A stretch of 64,000 nucleotides of DNA from Bradyrhizobium archetypum (GCF_013114835.1 NZ_JAAVLW010000010.1:181993-245992), one strand, 5' to 3'; numbered from the stretch's first letter, positions 9,410-19,104 are shown. Numbers and translations: made by a program. Notes: generated from the sequence alone by a model not told the origin.

Positions 9410-10708
9410 TCAGCGCCAGGCGCGCGGCAAGCGGAACCCATCGCCGAAGAGTCCGGTCCATGACCACTCATCGCAAAAGGCTTTTGAGTCCGACTTCTCC
9501 TGCCCCGCCTTTGGCCTGCCAGCGGTGCGCGCGAAGTTCAGGATCGCCTTCGAGACGAGCTGCCGATGGGTGAGGAGAAAGTTGTCCGGCTGGGTGTGCA
9601 TCAGCGCCGGCATATTCTTTTTTTTCAGATCTTCATACGACTCATTCAGCATCTTCTTGTACAGTGAAACACTATTTGAGGTGCTGCGATCGCCACGCGA
9701 CTTCAGACGGAAGATCGCTTCCGCGGCAATTCGTCCAGAGATCATCGCAACGTTCAGAGGCCCACGATGGCCGGTATTATTCAGTTCGGCGGCATCCCCG
9801 ACCACCACCCAGCCCTTACCGCAGAGCTGGGGTATGGTGTTGTAGCCTCGTTTCGCGATGAGGTGCGCGGAATATTCCTTGAGCTCTGAGCCGTTGATTA
9901 GCGGCACCACCGACGGATGACGCTTGAAGCGATTGAGTAGCCCGTAAGGCGTTTCGCCCGTTCGCTGGAGATCGGAGACGAGGCAGCCGACGCCGAGTGA
10001 GATGCACTCCCTATTCGCATAGATGAAACCGATGCCGGTCATACCGCGCGAGATGGAGCCGGCGGCCTCGATCACGACCCCTTCGTCGCGCTTGAGATTG
10101 AAACGGGCTTCGATGGTCTCGCGCGGCAAAAGGAGCATTTCCTTGACCTGCAGCGCAACTTGGTCGGGCGCCGGCCGCTCGCGCCAGCCCGCACGCGTCC
10201 CGAGCAAGCCATTGACGCCCTCGGCGAGCACCACTACATCGGCATGGATTATGCGATCCTGGCGGTCGGTACGCACACCAATGACGCGGCCGCGGCGGTT
10301 CTGCGCCAGCTCTGTAACGGTGGTTTGGTACAAGACGGTGGCGCCGGCCTCCCTCACCTTGCCCGAGAACCATTTGTCGAATAGGGCGCGGATAACGATA
10401 TGCCGGTTCGGTCGCTTGTCGTTGCGGTCGTTGAAGCGGTAGCGCAGCCCGATATGGGAGCGGCTATCCATTAACCAAAAGCGCTGCTCGACAAGGCGGC
10501 GCTCGAGCGGCGCGTCCTCGCGGAAACCTGGGGTCAGCTGTTCCAGGATGTCCGCATCGAGGATGGCAGCCTGCGCGTTCTTTGATCCGGAATATTCGCC
10601 GCGCTCGAGCTGCAGTACCTTCATGCCACGCTTGGCCATGGTCAGCGCCGCCGCGTTGCCGGCCATTCCGGCGCCAACCACGATGGCATCGAACCTCTCT
10701 TCGATCAA
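9410..10708 (-). CDS. fixC: FixC, electron-transfer flavoprotein:quinone oxidoreductase-like
   Basis: A 432-residue FixC. With FixABX it takes electrons from NADH to ferredoxin or flavodoxin for nitrogenase by flavin-based bifurcation. The N-terminal FAD-binding motif reads DAIVVGAGMAGNAAAL, with a second FAD contact at GWVVVGDAAELNN. The start is the TTG at 10708: AAGGAG lies six bases upstream and IEERFDAIVV is the usual FixC beginning. The upstream extension to 10825 is frameshifted fixB. Length is about normal (around 435) and the frame intact. Because fixB beside it is destroyed and no fixX follows, this copy may no longer be part of a working complex; bradyrhizobia usually carry fixBCX elsewhere. 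Confidence 0.82.
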   Translation of the reverse strand: MIEERFDAIVVGAGMAGNAAALTMAKRGMKVLQLERGEYSGSKNAQAAILDADILEQLTPGFREDAPLERRLVEQRFWLMDSRSHIGLRYRFNDRNDKRPNRHIVIRALFDKWFSGKVREAGATVLYQTTVTELAQNRRGRVIGVRTDRQDRIIHADVVVLAEGVNGLLGTRAGWRERPAPDQVALQVKEMLLLPRETIEARFNLKRDEGVVIEAAGSISRGMTGIGFIYANRECISLGVGCLVSDLQRTGETPYGLLNRFKRHPSVVPLINGSELKEYSAHLIAKRGYNTIPQLCGKGWVVVGDAAELNNTGHRGPLNVAMISGRIAAEAIFRLKSRGDRSTSNSVSLYKKMLNESYEDLKKKNMPALMHTQPDNFLLTHRQLVSKAILNFARTAGRPKAGQEKSDSKAFCDEWSWTGLFGDGFRLPRAWR

Positions 10709-10752
10709 GAGCCTCTCCTTTGTTTGGTGGCGGATGTCCTCAAAACGTACGC

Positions 10753-11193
10753 TCACCTGCGACGCGGTCGCGTGAATGCGGTGACCGCCCGAGGCGACAT
10801 CACGGCCCAAGATCTTGGCTTGCACAGCAGGAATTCCGGCTTGTGGGTGTTGACAAGATCGGTTAACGCCATGCTGTAGGACTGGTTGCGGTAATCTGCG
10901 AGCATGTTGTCGGCGACGAGATCGACAAGGTCTCGGCGTAGGAAGAATTCGACCGCGGCGCTGCGTGTCGCCTCGCCCTCCGGACCGATCACGACCGCCG
11001 CGAGATCAAGCTTCCGCTTCTCGGCGAGCTTGCGGCCCGCGCCCATCAGCTTCCAGGAAATTGGATGCACCTGCCCGGGCTCCTGTTCGATGAAGACACA
11101 GACATGCTTGTCAGCGTTGAAACGCGCAGGCAGCGCCTTCTTGGCGGCACGCCGTTCCGCGGGCAACGCGGGAGCTCTCATCACATCGCTCAT
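10753..11193 (-). pseudogene. fixB: fixB (ETF alpha-like), broken after about 124 codons
   Basis: The ATG at 11193, 17 bases after the fixA stop, begins a normal FixB N-terminus (CVFIEQEPGQVHPISWKLMG, later NQSYSMALTDLVNTHKPEFLL). Then the frame shifts: the next expected residues (ILGRDVAS) are in the frame that runs into fixC. Everything after that, about two thirds of the usual 360-370 residues including the FAD-binding C-terminal domain, is deleted. The fixC start follows about 60 bases later. A working FixABCX complex would need another fixB. The missing C-terminal region does survive, also broken, near 59.6-60.0 kb. Confidence 0.85.
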
Positions 11194-11210
11194 TCGCCAA
11201 GCCCTTCAGA

Positions 11211-12053
11211 TCAGGCATCGCGGGCTAGCGCCGCAAGGTCGGTTTCAAGCTTGGGCTGGTGCTTGAAGATGGCATCGATCAATGCTTGCGCCGGCTGCTC
11301 GCCGGCCTCTACCAGCACCGCCTTCTCAGCGCGCGCGGATGGCGCGAAGACACGCTTGACGACGGTCGGCGAGCCCTTGAGACCGCATTTGGAGATTTCC
11401 TCGACGCCGGCCTCCTGCGCACTCCATTTCACGATCGGCGCCCGGGCGGCGCGCAACGCGTCGGCCATGGCGCCGCGGCGAATCTGGTTGGTTGCTTCCA
11501 GCATGGTAATGAGACACGGCAGCCTGGTGCGGAGCACCTGGACGCCACCTTCGGAGCGCCGTTCCGTTTCAATTGTGCGTGCGGTGAGATCCAGGGCTCT
11601 GATCTTTGCGACATAGGTAAGCTGCAGAACACCGAGCCGCTTCGCGACGCCAGGACCAACCTGCGCGGTGTCGCCGTCGATGGTCTGCTTACCGGTGAAG
11701 ATGAGGTCCGGCGGGCCATATTCCTTGCCGATTTTGCGGATGGCCGTCGCCAGCGCGTAAGTCGTTGCCAGCGTATCGGCGCCCGCAAAGCAGCGGTCGG
11801 TGAGCAGTACGGCGCGATCGGCGCCAAAGGTCAGCGCTTTGCGTAACGAGTCCTCGGCTGATGGCGGCCCCATTGTAAGGACGGTGATCTCGCCGCCGAA
11901 CTTATCGCGCAGCTCCAACGCGGCCTCGAGCGCGAAGAGGTCGTATGGATTAATGATGGTCGGCACGCCCTGACGCATGATCGTGTTGGTCACGGGGTGC
12001 ACGCGGATCTGCGCGGAGTCGGGAACCTGCTTGATGCAGACGACGTTGTGCAT
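11211..12053 (-). CDS. fixA: FixA, electron-transfer flavoprotein beta-subunit-like
   Basis: A 280-residue FixA: MHNVVCIKQVPDSAQIRVHP at the start, then NPYDLFALEAALELRD and TGKQTIDGDTAQVGP, the ETF-beta nucleotide-binding region. With FixB it forms the bifurcating flavoprotein that supplies reductant to nitrogenase. The start at 12053 has GGAG six bases upstream; the longer frame to 12140 covers the promoter. It lies downstream of nifA as in Bradyrhizobium and has its own sigma-54 promoter at 12092-12107. Full length, no defect seen. Confidence 0.92.
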   Translation of the reverse strand: MHNVVCIKQVPDSAQIRVHPVTNTIMRQGVPTIINPYDLFALEAALELRDKFGGEITVLTMGPPSAEDSLRKALTFGADRAVLLTDRCFAGADTLATTYALATAIRKIGKEYGPPDLIFTGKQTIDGDTAQVGPGVAKRLGVLQLTYVAKIRALDLTARTIETERRSEGGVQVLRTRLPCLITMLEATNQIRRGAMADALRAARAPIVKWSAQEAGVEEISKCGLKGSPTVVKRVFAPSARAEKAVLVEAGEQPAQALIDAIFKHQPKLETDLAALARDA

Positions 12054-12091
12054 GTGCTTCTCCAGACGTTGCAACGGCTGACCAAGAGAAC

Positions 12092-12107
12092 AGCAAGTGT
12101 CGTACCA
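12092..12107 (-). promoter_or_regulatory. Sigma-54 promoter of fixA
   Basis: Minus strand TGGTACGACACTTGCT: GG and GC ten bases apart, one mismatch to TGGCACG-N4-TTGCT. The -12 GC is about 40 bases upstream of the fixA ATG. NifA is the expected activator. No perfect TGT-N10-ACA site was found upstream. Confidence 0.75.
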
Positions 12108-12801
12108 TTGCGCGACTTTCAAAATCAGGCCGCAATACAATGGCTTTTGTGATGCTTGATGTCACCGTAGCCTGACGTTCGCCGACGGAATTGCGACATT
12201 CGTCGTGACTACGACAGCCAGGTTCGCGCGGCGTGATCTGCCGTTAATTGGATCAAGGAGAGCGGCCCAAAGACGAGATGCGCTTTGCTTGAGTTGATCC
12301 ATACGCGATCCCGAGTCTCCGCAGCGGCCGCTGCGCTCACGAGAGAGCGTAAGCCCTGAGCCGACTTGCACGGGACTATGCTTCGCATCAGCGCCGCAAT
12401 AAGCTTGCGGCGCCTGCGACCGCGAGGCACACGGCGGTCGCTTCGAGCGCAGGCCCCGCACCGCGCAGCGGTCGCTGCATATGACGCCGAGCGAATTGAA
12501 CGTGATCGAATAGCAACCCATAGTCTCGCTGACGCTATCCGGCCGTGAGCTGATGGTCGATCGTGACATCGCCAACGGATTCGCGATGACAGCATGGCGT
12601 TCGCACGAGCGTAGCGGGCATGGGACCGCCGGTGGTCGGGCGGCTGCTCTCGATCATGACAGCGGCGCTGACGCGGGGGGCGCATCCGATCGTGATCGGG
12701 TCGAAGTCCGCGCCAAACCATCAAGCCTCTATTTGTTCCTCCAGCTATTCGCCCCAGCGCCGATAGTCACGGCCCCGACAAACCAAAGTCCAACACTGCC
12801 G
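12108..12801. other. fixA upstream region / nifA 3' flank, no gene
   Basis: Frames here are short shadows of one another with no motif. The stretch from about 12170 to 12200 resembles the region upstream of the second fixA copy (60.63 kb), showing that both copies descend from one promoter region. Confidence 0.5.
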
Positions 12802-14625
12802 TCAGAAGCGCTTGATCTCGACGCCATATTTTCTCAGGGCGTAGCCAATTTGGCGCGGCGTAAGTCCAAGCAGGCGCGCCGCCTTCGCCTGCACCCAGCC
12901 GGATTTTTCCATTGCCGCGATGACACGCTCGCGATCTGTCATTTTCGCACCACCTACGAGGGCTGCGCCGACTGGCGCTAACGGAGCGAGCTCGCTGCCG
13001 AAAGGCGGGAGCGATGTAGCAGCCTCGGCCGGCGACGTGGCCGGCTTAGCGTGCACTGGTACGACCGGCCCCGGCTGCGGCGCCATCTCCTCCGATCCGC
13101 TCTTCCACAGCATCGCGGAAAGGCACTGGCCGTGGCAGCAGGCAAAGTCGTCTCTCACGATCGATGGTCCCGGTGCCAGAGTCGCGGTCCGCTGCACGCA
13201 ATTCTCAAGCTCGCGGACGTTTCCCGGAAAACCGCAGTTCATCAGTACTTCAATCGCACTCGCATCGAAGGTAAGCGTACGGCCGTTCTCGCTGTTGAAA
13301 TTCCTGAGAAACTCGGTGGCGAGGAGCGGAATATCACCGCGCCTTTCACGCAACGGCGGCAGCAGCAACGGAACCACGCTGATGCGATAATAGAGGTCGG
13401 CGCGGAACTCGTTCCTTGCCACCGCCTCTTCCAGGTTCTTATTCGTGGCGGCGATCACGCGAACATCGACCTTAATGGTCTGGTTGCCACCGACGCGCTC
13501 GAATTCCTGCTCCTGCAGTACGCGCAACAGCTTTGCCTGGAATGAGGCCGAAATCTCGCCGATCTCGTCCAAAAATAGTGTTCCCTTGTCGGCGAGCTCA
13601 AAGCGGCCCTTGCGCGCAGTGAACGCGCTGGTAAAGGCACCCTTCTCATGACCGAACAATTCGGATTCCAGCACCGTCTCAGGCAGCGCCGCGCAATTGA
13701 GTTTTATAAAGGGCCGCTTGGCGCGCGCCGACCGCTCGTGAATGGCCTTAGCGACCAGCTCCTTTCCGGTACCGGACTCGCCGCGCAACAGCACCGTACT
13801 GTTGGATTTGGCTACGACCGCGATCTTCTCGAGCAGCCTGCGCAGCGCCGGGCTGTCGCCAATAATTCCGTCGACATGAACCTTCTTGCGCTCCCGCGCA
13901 GGCTGTTTGAGCTCGGTCAATTCCTTTTGCAGCCGGTCCTTCTCCGCCATCAGTCGCTCGCGGTCACACGCGAACAGGCGATGCAGCTTCACTGTCTGCC
14001 CCGCTAGGTTGGCGATCATTGTGAGCAGCCGGACGTCGTAATCGAGCCGGGCGCTCGACGCATTGTCGAGGATGCGGTCGATCGTCAGCGTGCCCACGAC
14101 ATTCGCGTCGATGCGAATGGGAACGCCGATGAACGATACTCGCGTGTCGTCGGAGGCCCCGAGCACCTCCTTGTCCGCAGCACTAAAGGCCGGATGCACT
14201 GCTACGTTTTCGGCGACGAGCGGCTTGTCCGACGCCACGATCTCGTCGATTACCTTCTGCGGCAGGCGCATCCGGAAGCGCTCGTCGCTGCCTTCGCTCC
14301 AGCCGGCGCCCACAGTAATGTCCGGCACGTCATCATCGTGGAACAGTGAGACGATGCCGTGCCGCATCTGCACAAACGATTGCAGAAGATCGACGACGTT
14401 GGCCAGCGTGACTTCCAGCCGGCACGGGGCGGTGAGTACTTTCGATATTTCGAAGATCCCGATAATCGCGCTCTCGTACAACGGCACATTAGGGAGCGTA
14501 TCGTCCGTCTCGGAGCTTGAGTTAGGCCTTTCGCGTACGGAAGGGATATCCAGCATGACGACGTCTCCGTTGTTATGACCATCCTCCCTGTCATCCTGTT
14601 CGGATTTGCGAATATTGTGTTGCAT
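12802..14625 (-). CDS. nifA: NifA, sigma-54-dependent activator of nif/fix genes
   Basis: A 607-residue enhancer-binding protein. An N-terminal GAF-type sensor spans about residues 50-205. The AAA+ domain has Walker A GESGTGKE, Walker B TLFLDEIGE and the sigma-54 contact loop written GAFTSA rather than the common GAFTGA. Next comes the cysteine-containing linker of oxygen-sensitive rhizobial NifA (CVQRTATLAPGPS...DFACCHGQC), then a Fis-type HTH at the end (AAMEKSGWVQAKAARLLGLT). It activates nif and fix promoters with RpoN at low oxygen. It follows fixR in the same direction and is probably co-transcribed with it. The ATG at 14625 gives the usual length. Confidence 0.94.
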   Translation of the reverse strand: MQHNIRKSEQDDREDGHNNGDVVMLDIPSVRERPNSSSETDDTLPNVPLYESAIIGIFEISKVLTAPCRLEVTLANVVDLLQSFVQMRHGIVSLFHDDDVPDITVGAGWSEGSDERFRMRLPQKVIDEIVASDKPLVAENVAVHPAFSAADKEVLGASDDTRVSFIGVPIRIDANVVGTLTIDRILDNASSARLDYDVRLLTMIANLAGQTVKLHRLFACDRERLMAEKDRLQKELTELKQPARERKKVHVDGIIGDSPALRRLLEKIAVVAKSNSTVLLRGESGTGKELVAKAIHERSARAKRPFIKLNCAALPETVLESELFGHEKGAFTSAFTARKGRFELADKGTLFLDEIGEISASFQAKLLRVLQEQEFERVGGNQTIKVDVRVIAATNKNLEEAVARNEFRADLYYRISVVPLLLPPLRERRGDIPLLATEFLRNFNSENGRTLTFDASAIEVLMNCGFPGNVRELENCVQRTATLAPGPSIVRDDFACCHGQCLSAMLWKSGSEEMAPQPGPVVPVHAKPATSPAEAATSLPPFGSELAPLAPVGAALVGGAKMTDRERVIAAMEKSGWVQAKAARLLGLTPRQIGYALRKYGVEIKRF

Positions 14626-14845
14626 GCCATCCTCGATCTCGCCCCCATTTTAGGATGACGCAAGAGATAACTTCTTATTATGGCACGATGGTAAAACTGC
14701 ATCGCGACACGACGGTAAACTTACAGTGTGCTTTGACTTGCTTATTCTCTGCTCTTCCGAACTCGTCGCGCACATTCCGCGGGAACACGAATTTTATTGA
14801 TGTAGATCAAATCAGCTGCGACTTGTTTCTTGCAGGTATAGTCGA

Positions 14846-15682
14846 TCACAGGTGTTGGCCGCCATTGATCGGCACCTCGGTGCCCGTGACATAGCTTGCC
14901 GCATCCGAGCATAGGAAGAAGATGACTTTCGCGACTTCTTCGGGTGTGCCCACTCGGCGCAGCGGAATATTTGGTACAAGACGCGCTTCCGTGTTCGGCG
15001 ACAAAATGTCGGTCTTGATCTCGCCGGGCGCGATCGCATTCACGCGAATGCCATATGGTGCATAGTCGTGCGCCATTTCGCGCGTGAGACACGCGAGCGC
15101 AGCTTTCGATGTCGCGTAGGCGGAGCCGGCAAACGGGTGCACCCGCGAGCCAGCGATTGAGGTCACGTTGACAATCGATCCTGACGCTGCTTTCAGCTCG
15201 TCAAACAGGCCTTGCGCTAGCAGGATCGGTGCCACCAGATTGAGGTGGAACACCCTCATCCAGGTTTCGACTGACGTCGTCAACGACGTCAGTCGCGCGC
15301 CATTCGGCGTCTTCGGTGACATGCCGGCATTGTTGATCAATGCGTGCAATGGCGCGCCCGCGAGGCGCTCCTTGACCTCGGCGATGGCGCGCGGCAGCAT
15401 CCGATGGTTGCTGAGGTCGACCTGGACATGGTTGTCGGCCCCTGACTTCCACGGGCAGCGCCCGCCATCGAACGGTTGGCGCGCGCAAGAAATGATGCGC
15501 CAGCCCGCTTCCGAAAACAGCTTTCCGGTGGCGTGACCAATGCCGCGCGACGCGCCGGTTAGCACCAGCGTCTTCTGTTCTCCCTGCTGGATGCGCACTC
15601 TATCGGTGTGAAACGGACAGCCCACGTCGGTCGCCGACGGTGGACTAGCGACCGCTTCGTCGTTTCTCAGATCGAGACTCAA
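14846..15682 (-). CDS. fixR: FixR, short-chain dehydrogenase/reductase
   Basis: A 278-residue classical SDR: cofactor motif TGASRGIG near residue 40, NNAG (ALINNAGMSPK), catalytic SAYATSKAAL (Tyr-x-x-x-Lys). The C-terminus is INGGQHL. FixR is the first gene of the Bradyrhizobium fixR-nifA operon; its reaction is not known and it is dispensable for fixation in B. japonicum. I place the start at the TTG at 15682 because GGGAGG lies five bases upstream and the resulting N-terminus and length fit FixR; the frame itself extends to a GTG at 15739 with no ribosome site. The gap to nifA is about 220 bases. Confidence 0.88.
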   Translation of the reverse strand: MSLDLRNDEAVASPPSATDVGCPFHTDRVRIQQGEQKTLVLTGASRGIGHATGKLFSEAGWRIISCARQPFDGGRCPWKSGADNHVQVDLSNHRMLPRAIAEVKERLAGAPLHALINNAGMSPKTPNGARLTSLTTSVETWMRVFHLNLVAPILLAQGLFDELKAASGSIVNVTSIAGSRVHPFAGSAYATSKAALACLTREMAHDYAPYGIRVNAIAPGEIKTDILSPNTEARLVPNIPLRRVGTPEEVAKVIFFLCSDAASYVTGTEVPINGGQHL

Positions 15683-15760
15683 ACCCGCCTCCCAATTCTC
15701 TTGCCCTCGCCCGTGAACGCGGTGCAGGATTTGGGCCACTGTGATGCAAAGGAACGCTCA

Positions 15761-15776
15761 CGCGTTTTGCGGCCCA
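15761..15776 (-). promoter_or_regulatory. Possible sigma-54 promoter of fixR-nifA
   Basis: Minus strand TGGGCCGCAAAACGCG places GG and GC ten bases apart, about 80 bases upstream of the fixR start. The -24 side matches (TGG..CG) but the -12 side is only ACGC instead of TTGC. The Bradyrhizobium fixR promoter is known to include a -24/-12 element, which supports position rather than this exact match. Confidence 0.3.
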
Positions 15777-16364
15777 ATGTCGCGCTCGCAACAGCTTGGC
15801 GGGTTCCCCACATCGGGCGCGTTTGCTTTCGGACAATAGCAAACGCAGGTGCACAAGCCGATTTTCGAGTCTCGCGTACCGTGCGCGGCGCTACCAGTTT
15901 GGCTCCGTCTTGCTCCATGGCCCTAATTCGCGCTGGTTTATCGCAAGTATTGTCAATGCGGTCGGGCCAGGTCCGTCAGCTAAATTGCTGCGCAGATCAA
16001 CCGCCTGCGAATTCGTTTAGTTCGCTCTCACACCGGTCGATGCGCTGGAATGAGGTATTGCTGTTGAGCAATCCGCCCCTCCTCTACCGGCCACGTCATT
16101 CCAATTCATCATTTCGTGATCGAACTGGGTCTCACGATAGGCGGCACCAAGCTCTCCCTTGCAGGCGTTTCTCGACGGCCTTTCGCCATCGCAGTCCTTC
16201 TTGAGCGTGACGATGGCACACGGTCGGCTAGCTCGGCTTGCTGCTGCGGCGGCGGAGCTGCCAGGCAGGCATAATCTATCATCTCGATCGCGCAATCGAC
16301 CGCGGCGACGGCCGAAACAGCAATTGCGAAACAGCAATTGACAACCCTCCCATCAACGGCCGCT
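15777..16364. other. Intergenic between fixR and nopM, no gene
   Basis: Holds the fixR upstream region. A GCAATTGCGAAACAGCAATTG repeat-like stretch sits near 16318-16339. No protein-like frame seen. Confidence 0.45.
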
Positions 16365-18194
16365 TCACAGCTCGAGGCCGTGCCTTGCGAGCACCTGGCG
16401 CGTTAGCGCACCCTTGATCTCGCTGGCGATTTCGTTGCGGGTCTGGGCTCCGAGCTCCCGCTCGGCATCGGGGTCGCCTGTCAGGCCATGCTCGGCAAGA
16501 CGCTGGTTCAAGCGAGTTTGAAACTCCTCGCCCATCGCATCGATGAGCCGCTCCTGCATCGCTGCATGATCTTCGGGGGCGATGCGTCTCAACACGCTAT
16601 CCCAAGGTTGCCAGCCCCTTGCCAGATAGTCCGCGAATCCCGTCGCCTCTTGGTCCCGCACCGTCGTCGTGGCCCTGGCAACGGCGTCTTCTGTCACGTG
16701 AGAGATGTTCAAGAAGCGCATGTCTGGGGCGACGTGCCGCAGCTCCAGGGGGTCGCGCAGCTGGGTCTGGTAGGCAAGATAGACCTCAATCTCGTCGATG
16801 TCGGCGTCCGGGTCGGCACGGCGGAGCGAGTTGACCGTCTCGCGCGCGATCCCGTCCAGCGCCCTCAAACGGAACATCACACGGCCGCGCTGAAGCAGTT
16901 CGTCGAGCCGCCTGTCATAGGCTCCGTCCTCGACATCAGCGTTCAGGCGTGCGGTCTGCATGCCGTTCCAGGCCAAAGTGATGCGATCCTCGCACCTCTC
17001 GCTCGCTCCCAACGCCGCGGCGAAGTACTGCTCGCGCAATCGCGGCCTGACCGCCGCCTGCCGCAGATCCTCGGCCACCGCCTGCCGGAATGCGTCATTG
17101 CCATAGTTCACCGTGCCACGGAGCCTGTCGAGGAAGCGTGCGTAGTCCTGAGCACCTGGCTCTTCGGCGAAGCGCTGCCAGGCGGCCACTGTCTCAGTGT
17201 CGCCCTCGAGCCAGTGCGCGACAACCTCGTGCAGGGCCTGCGGCTCGACTTGCACCGCTCCCTCGGCCATAGACAAAAAGATCTGCGGGCCGGCATAGTC
17301 CCCGGCATGCATGGCTGTCACCAGGTTGGTCAGTACCCCCTCGGGCAGCGGATTATTCTCCAGATCAACGCTGGACTCACGGCCCAGCTGCGTCAGCAGG
17401 GTCTCTGGCACGCTGGTCAGCTGGTTGTTGCTGGCGCCGAGCCATAGGAGCTCGGCGGGGATCGTCTCGGGCAGGCTAGTCAGCTGGTTGTGGCTAGCGC
17501 TGAGCCATTCGAGCTCAGCCGGGAGGGGCTCGGGCAGATTGGTCAGCTGATTGTAGTCGACGTTCAGGCGCTGGAGCCCGGCTGGAAGGGCGGGCAGACT
17601 GGTCAGCCGGTTGCCGCTGGCGTCGAGCTCCTGAAGCGTTGCCGGAAGAGTATCGGGCAGACTGGTCAGCTGATTGTTGTCGACGCTCAACCGCCGGAGC
17701 CCGAGCGGCAGGTCTGCGGGCAGGCTGGTCAGCCCGTTGCTGATGGCGTAGAGCCGCCGAAGCCCGGCCGGAAGGTCGGGCAAGCTGGTCAGCCGATTGT
17801 TGCTGGCGCGGAGCCGCTGGAGATCGGCTGGAAGGTCGGGCAGGCTGGTCAGCTGATTGTTGTCGACGTTCAGGCGCCGGAGCTCGGGCGGTAGGGGAGC
17901 GGACAGGGCGGTCAGGGACAGGGACGACAGATCCAGCGGCTCATCGACATCGCCCGCCTCCCGCCAAGCCCTCGTTCGACTTAGCGCCTCTTGCCGATTC
18001 TCGTCTTCGCCCTGCCCCTCTTCGGCAGCCCGGCCCGTCAGGACCTGCGACGAGGCGGGGTCGGCGGCGGACGCCTCCGCCTCGGTCAAGGCCTCGCCCC
18101 ACTGCGCCGCGGCCGGGAACCCTGGTTCGGAGGTTTCTGATTCGAAAGTCTCGGAAGGAGTGCCAGCGCCAAGCTGGGCCTGTTCTGCATTCAT
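16365..18194 (-). CDS. nopM: NopM-type LRR E3 ubiquitin ligase, type III effector
   Basis: A 609-residue effector of the IpaH/SspH/NopM family. After a polar, Ser/Glu-rich secretion region, about residues 85-270 contain eight to nine leucine-rich repeats of the LPxxLxxLxxxxNxLTSLP type. The NEL domain follows: the catalytic cysteine is in ASERCEDRITLAW (CxD motif). It is delivered into the plant cell, where NEL proteins transfer ubiquitin to host targets. The frame begins at a TTG (18218) without a ribosome site; I prefer the ATG at 18194. A possible degenerate tts-like element (CTTCGAGAAGC) lies about 45 bases upstream but is too poor to call. No type III apparatus genes are in the window. 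Confidence 0.85.
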   Translation of the reverse strand: MNAEQAQLGAGTPSETFESETSEPGFPAAAQWGEALTEAEASAADPASSQVLTGRAAEEGQGEDENRQEALSRTRAWREAGDVDEPLDLSSLSLTALSAPLPPELRRLNVDNNQLTSLPDLPADLQRLRASNNRLTSLPDLPAGLRRLYAISNGLTSLPADLPLGLRRLSVDNNQLTSLPDTLPATLQELDASGNRLTSLPALPAGLQRLNVDYNQLTNLPEPLPAELEWLSASHNQLTSLPETIPAELLWLGASNNQLTSVPETLLTQLGRESSVDLENNPLPEGVLTNLVTAMHAGDYAGPQIFLSMAEGAVQVEPQALHEVVAHWLEGDTETVAAWQRFAEEPGAQDYARFLDRLRGTVNYGNDAFRQAVAEDLRQAAVRPRLREQYFAAALGASERCEDRITLAWNGMQTARLNADVEDGAYDRRLDELLQRGRVMFRLRALDGIARETVNSLRRADPDADIDEIEVYLAYQTQLRDPLELRHVAPDMRFLNISHVTEDAVARATTTVRDQEATGFADYLARGWQPWDSVLRRIAPEDHAAMQERLIDAMGEEFQTRLNQRLAEHGLTGDPDAERELGAQTRNEIASEIKGALTRQVLARHGLEL

Positions 18195-18218
18195 CGATGC
18201 CGTCTGCTCGGTAGCCAA

Positions 18219-19054
18219 ATGAAGGGAATGCGCCGGAGCCGCGCTTCTCGAAGCCGGTAGCTCTCACCAGGGATGGTGATCACCGACTAACGAGGAAGCA
18301 GGCGATCACGGAGCGCGGTTGCAACCACAGAACCGCCGAACACGCTGCGCCATTCGCCCACAGGGCAGTTGCAGCAAGACCAGTACGTCCGGACGGAATC
18401 GACGGTTAACGAAAGGGTTCAGGGTTGTTTCGTTAGGGCAATACATCCCCCTCTCCTCTGCAGCAGATCAAGCCGGACATCGCAGTCCAGATAGACAGCA
18501 TCTCAATGCTATAAGACTTACCTGTCCAAAAACTGACGAGTTTCGGAAGACTCATAATGCGCCGGTGAAAGCCCATCGACGCTCGAAGCTGCAGCGTCAA
18601 TGGGGTCTACTGAAGAAAAACTGGTGACGGTCTGGCGTTCGGGACGCCTTTCGCGTAAATCCGCGCACACTCGTCGTCTTGGCTACAGCCTGCTCCGCAA
18701 ACAGCTCGTCTTTAGTGGCGCCAATTTCCAGCTCTCGAAGATCAGCGCCAAATGGGTCGATCAGCCGCGATGATCGCTCCAGATGGCCGTAGATGTGGCG
18801 CTCGAGCTTGGCGATCCTAAACTTCTGATGGGCGATCAGTGCTTCGTCTTCCGAGGCTTTTGCACGGGCAAACGCGAGCGGCGCCCAATACCTTCACCAG
18901 CATTCGCATATGACCTCAAAGCTAGACTTAAGGACTTAAGGTCAGATCCTCACAAAGACGGCCGAACTTCACAAGGCGGCCGCCACCGAAGCGATACCTC
19001 GAGCGCGATGAGCAGATTTAGATGATCGAGGCCCTGAACGCATGATCCGGACTT
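18219..19054. other. Intergenic between nopM and the nod-box sulfotransferase
   Basis: No gene supported. A CCAGCTCTCGAAGATCAGC stretch near 18727-18745 resembles half a tts box, but no effector-like frame follows it. Confidence 0.45.
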
Positions 19055-19104
19055 ATCCAGCGCGTGGATGCATTCCATCAAAACAATCGGTTTTAACAAT
19101 TGGA
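19055..19104 (+). promoter_or_regulatory. nod box (second copy) upstream of sulfotransferase
   Basis: Contains the conserved blocks ATCCAGCGCGTGGATG, then ATCAAAACAATCGGTTTTAA and CAATTGG, matching the NodD-binding nod box. Two bases differ from the usual AACAATCGATTTTACCAA block. Orientation fits transcription toward the sulfotransferase gene at 19646. The following 450 bases resemble the leader of nodA. Confidence 0.8.

Noticed and set aside
16213..16230. TGGCACACGGTCGGCT (+) as a sigma-54 promoter
   Set aside because: The -12 box is wrong and no gene follows on that strand.
16488..17447. Long plus-strand frame of 319 codons
   Set aside because: It is the antisense shadow of the nopM coding region.
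18722..18750. CCAGCTCTCGAAGATCAGC as a tts box
   Set aside because: Only about half the consensus matches and no protein-like frame follows.
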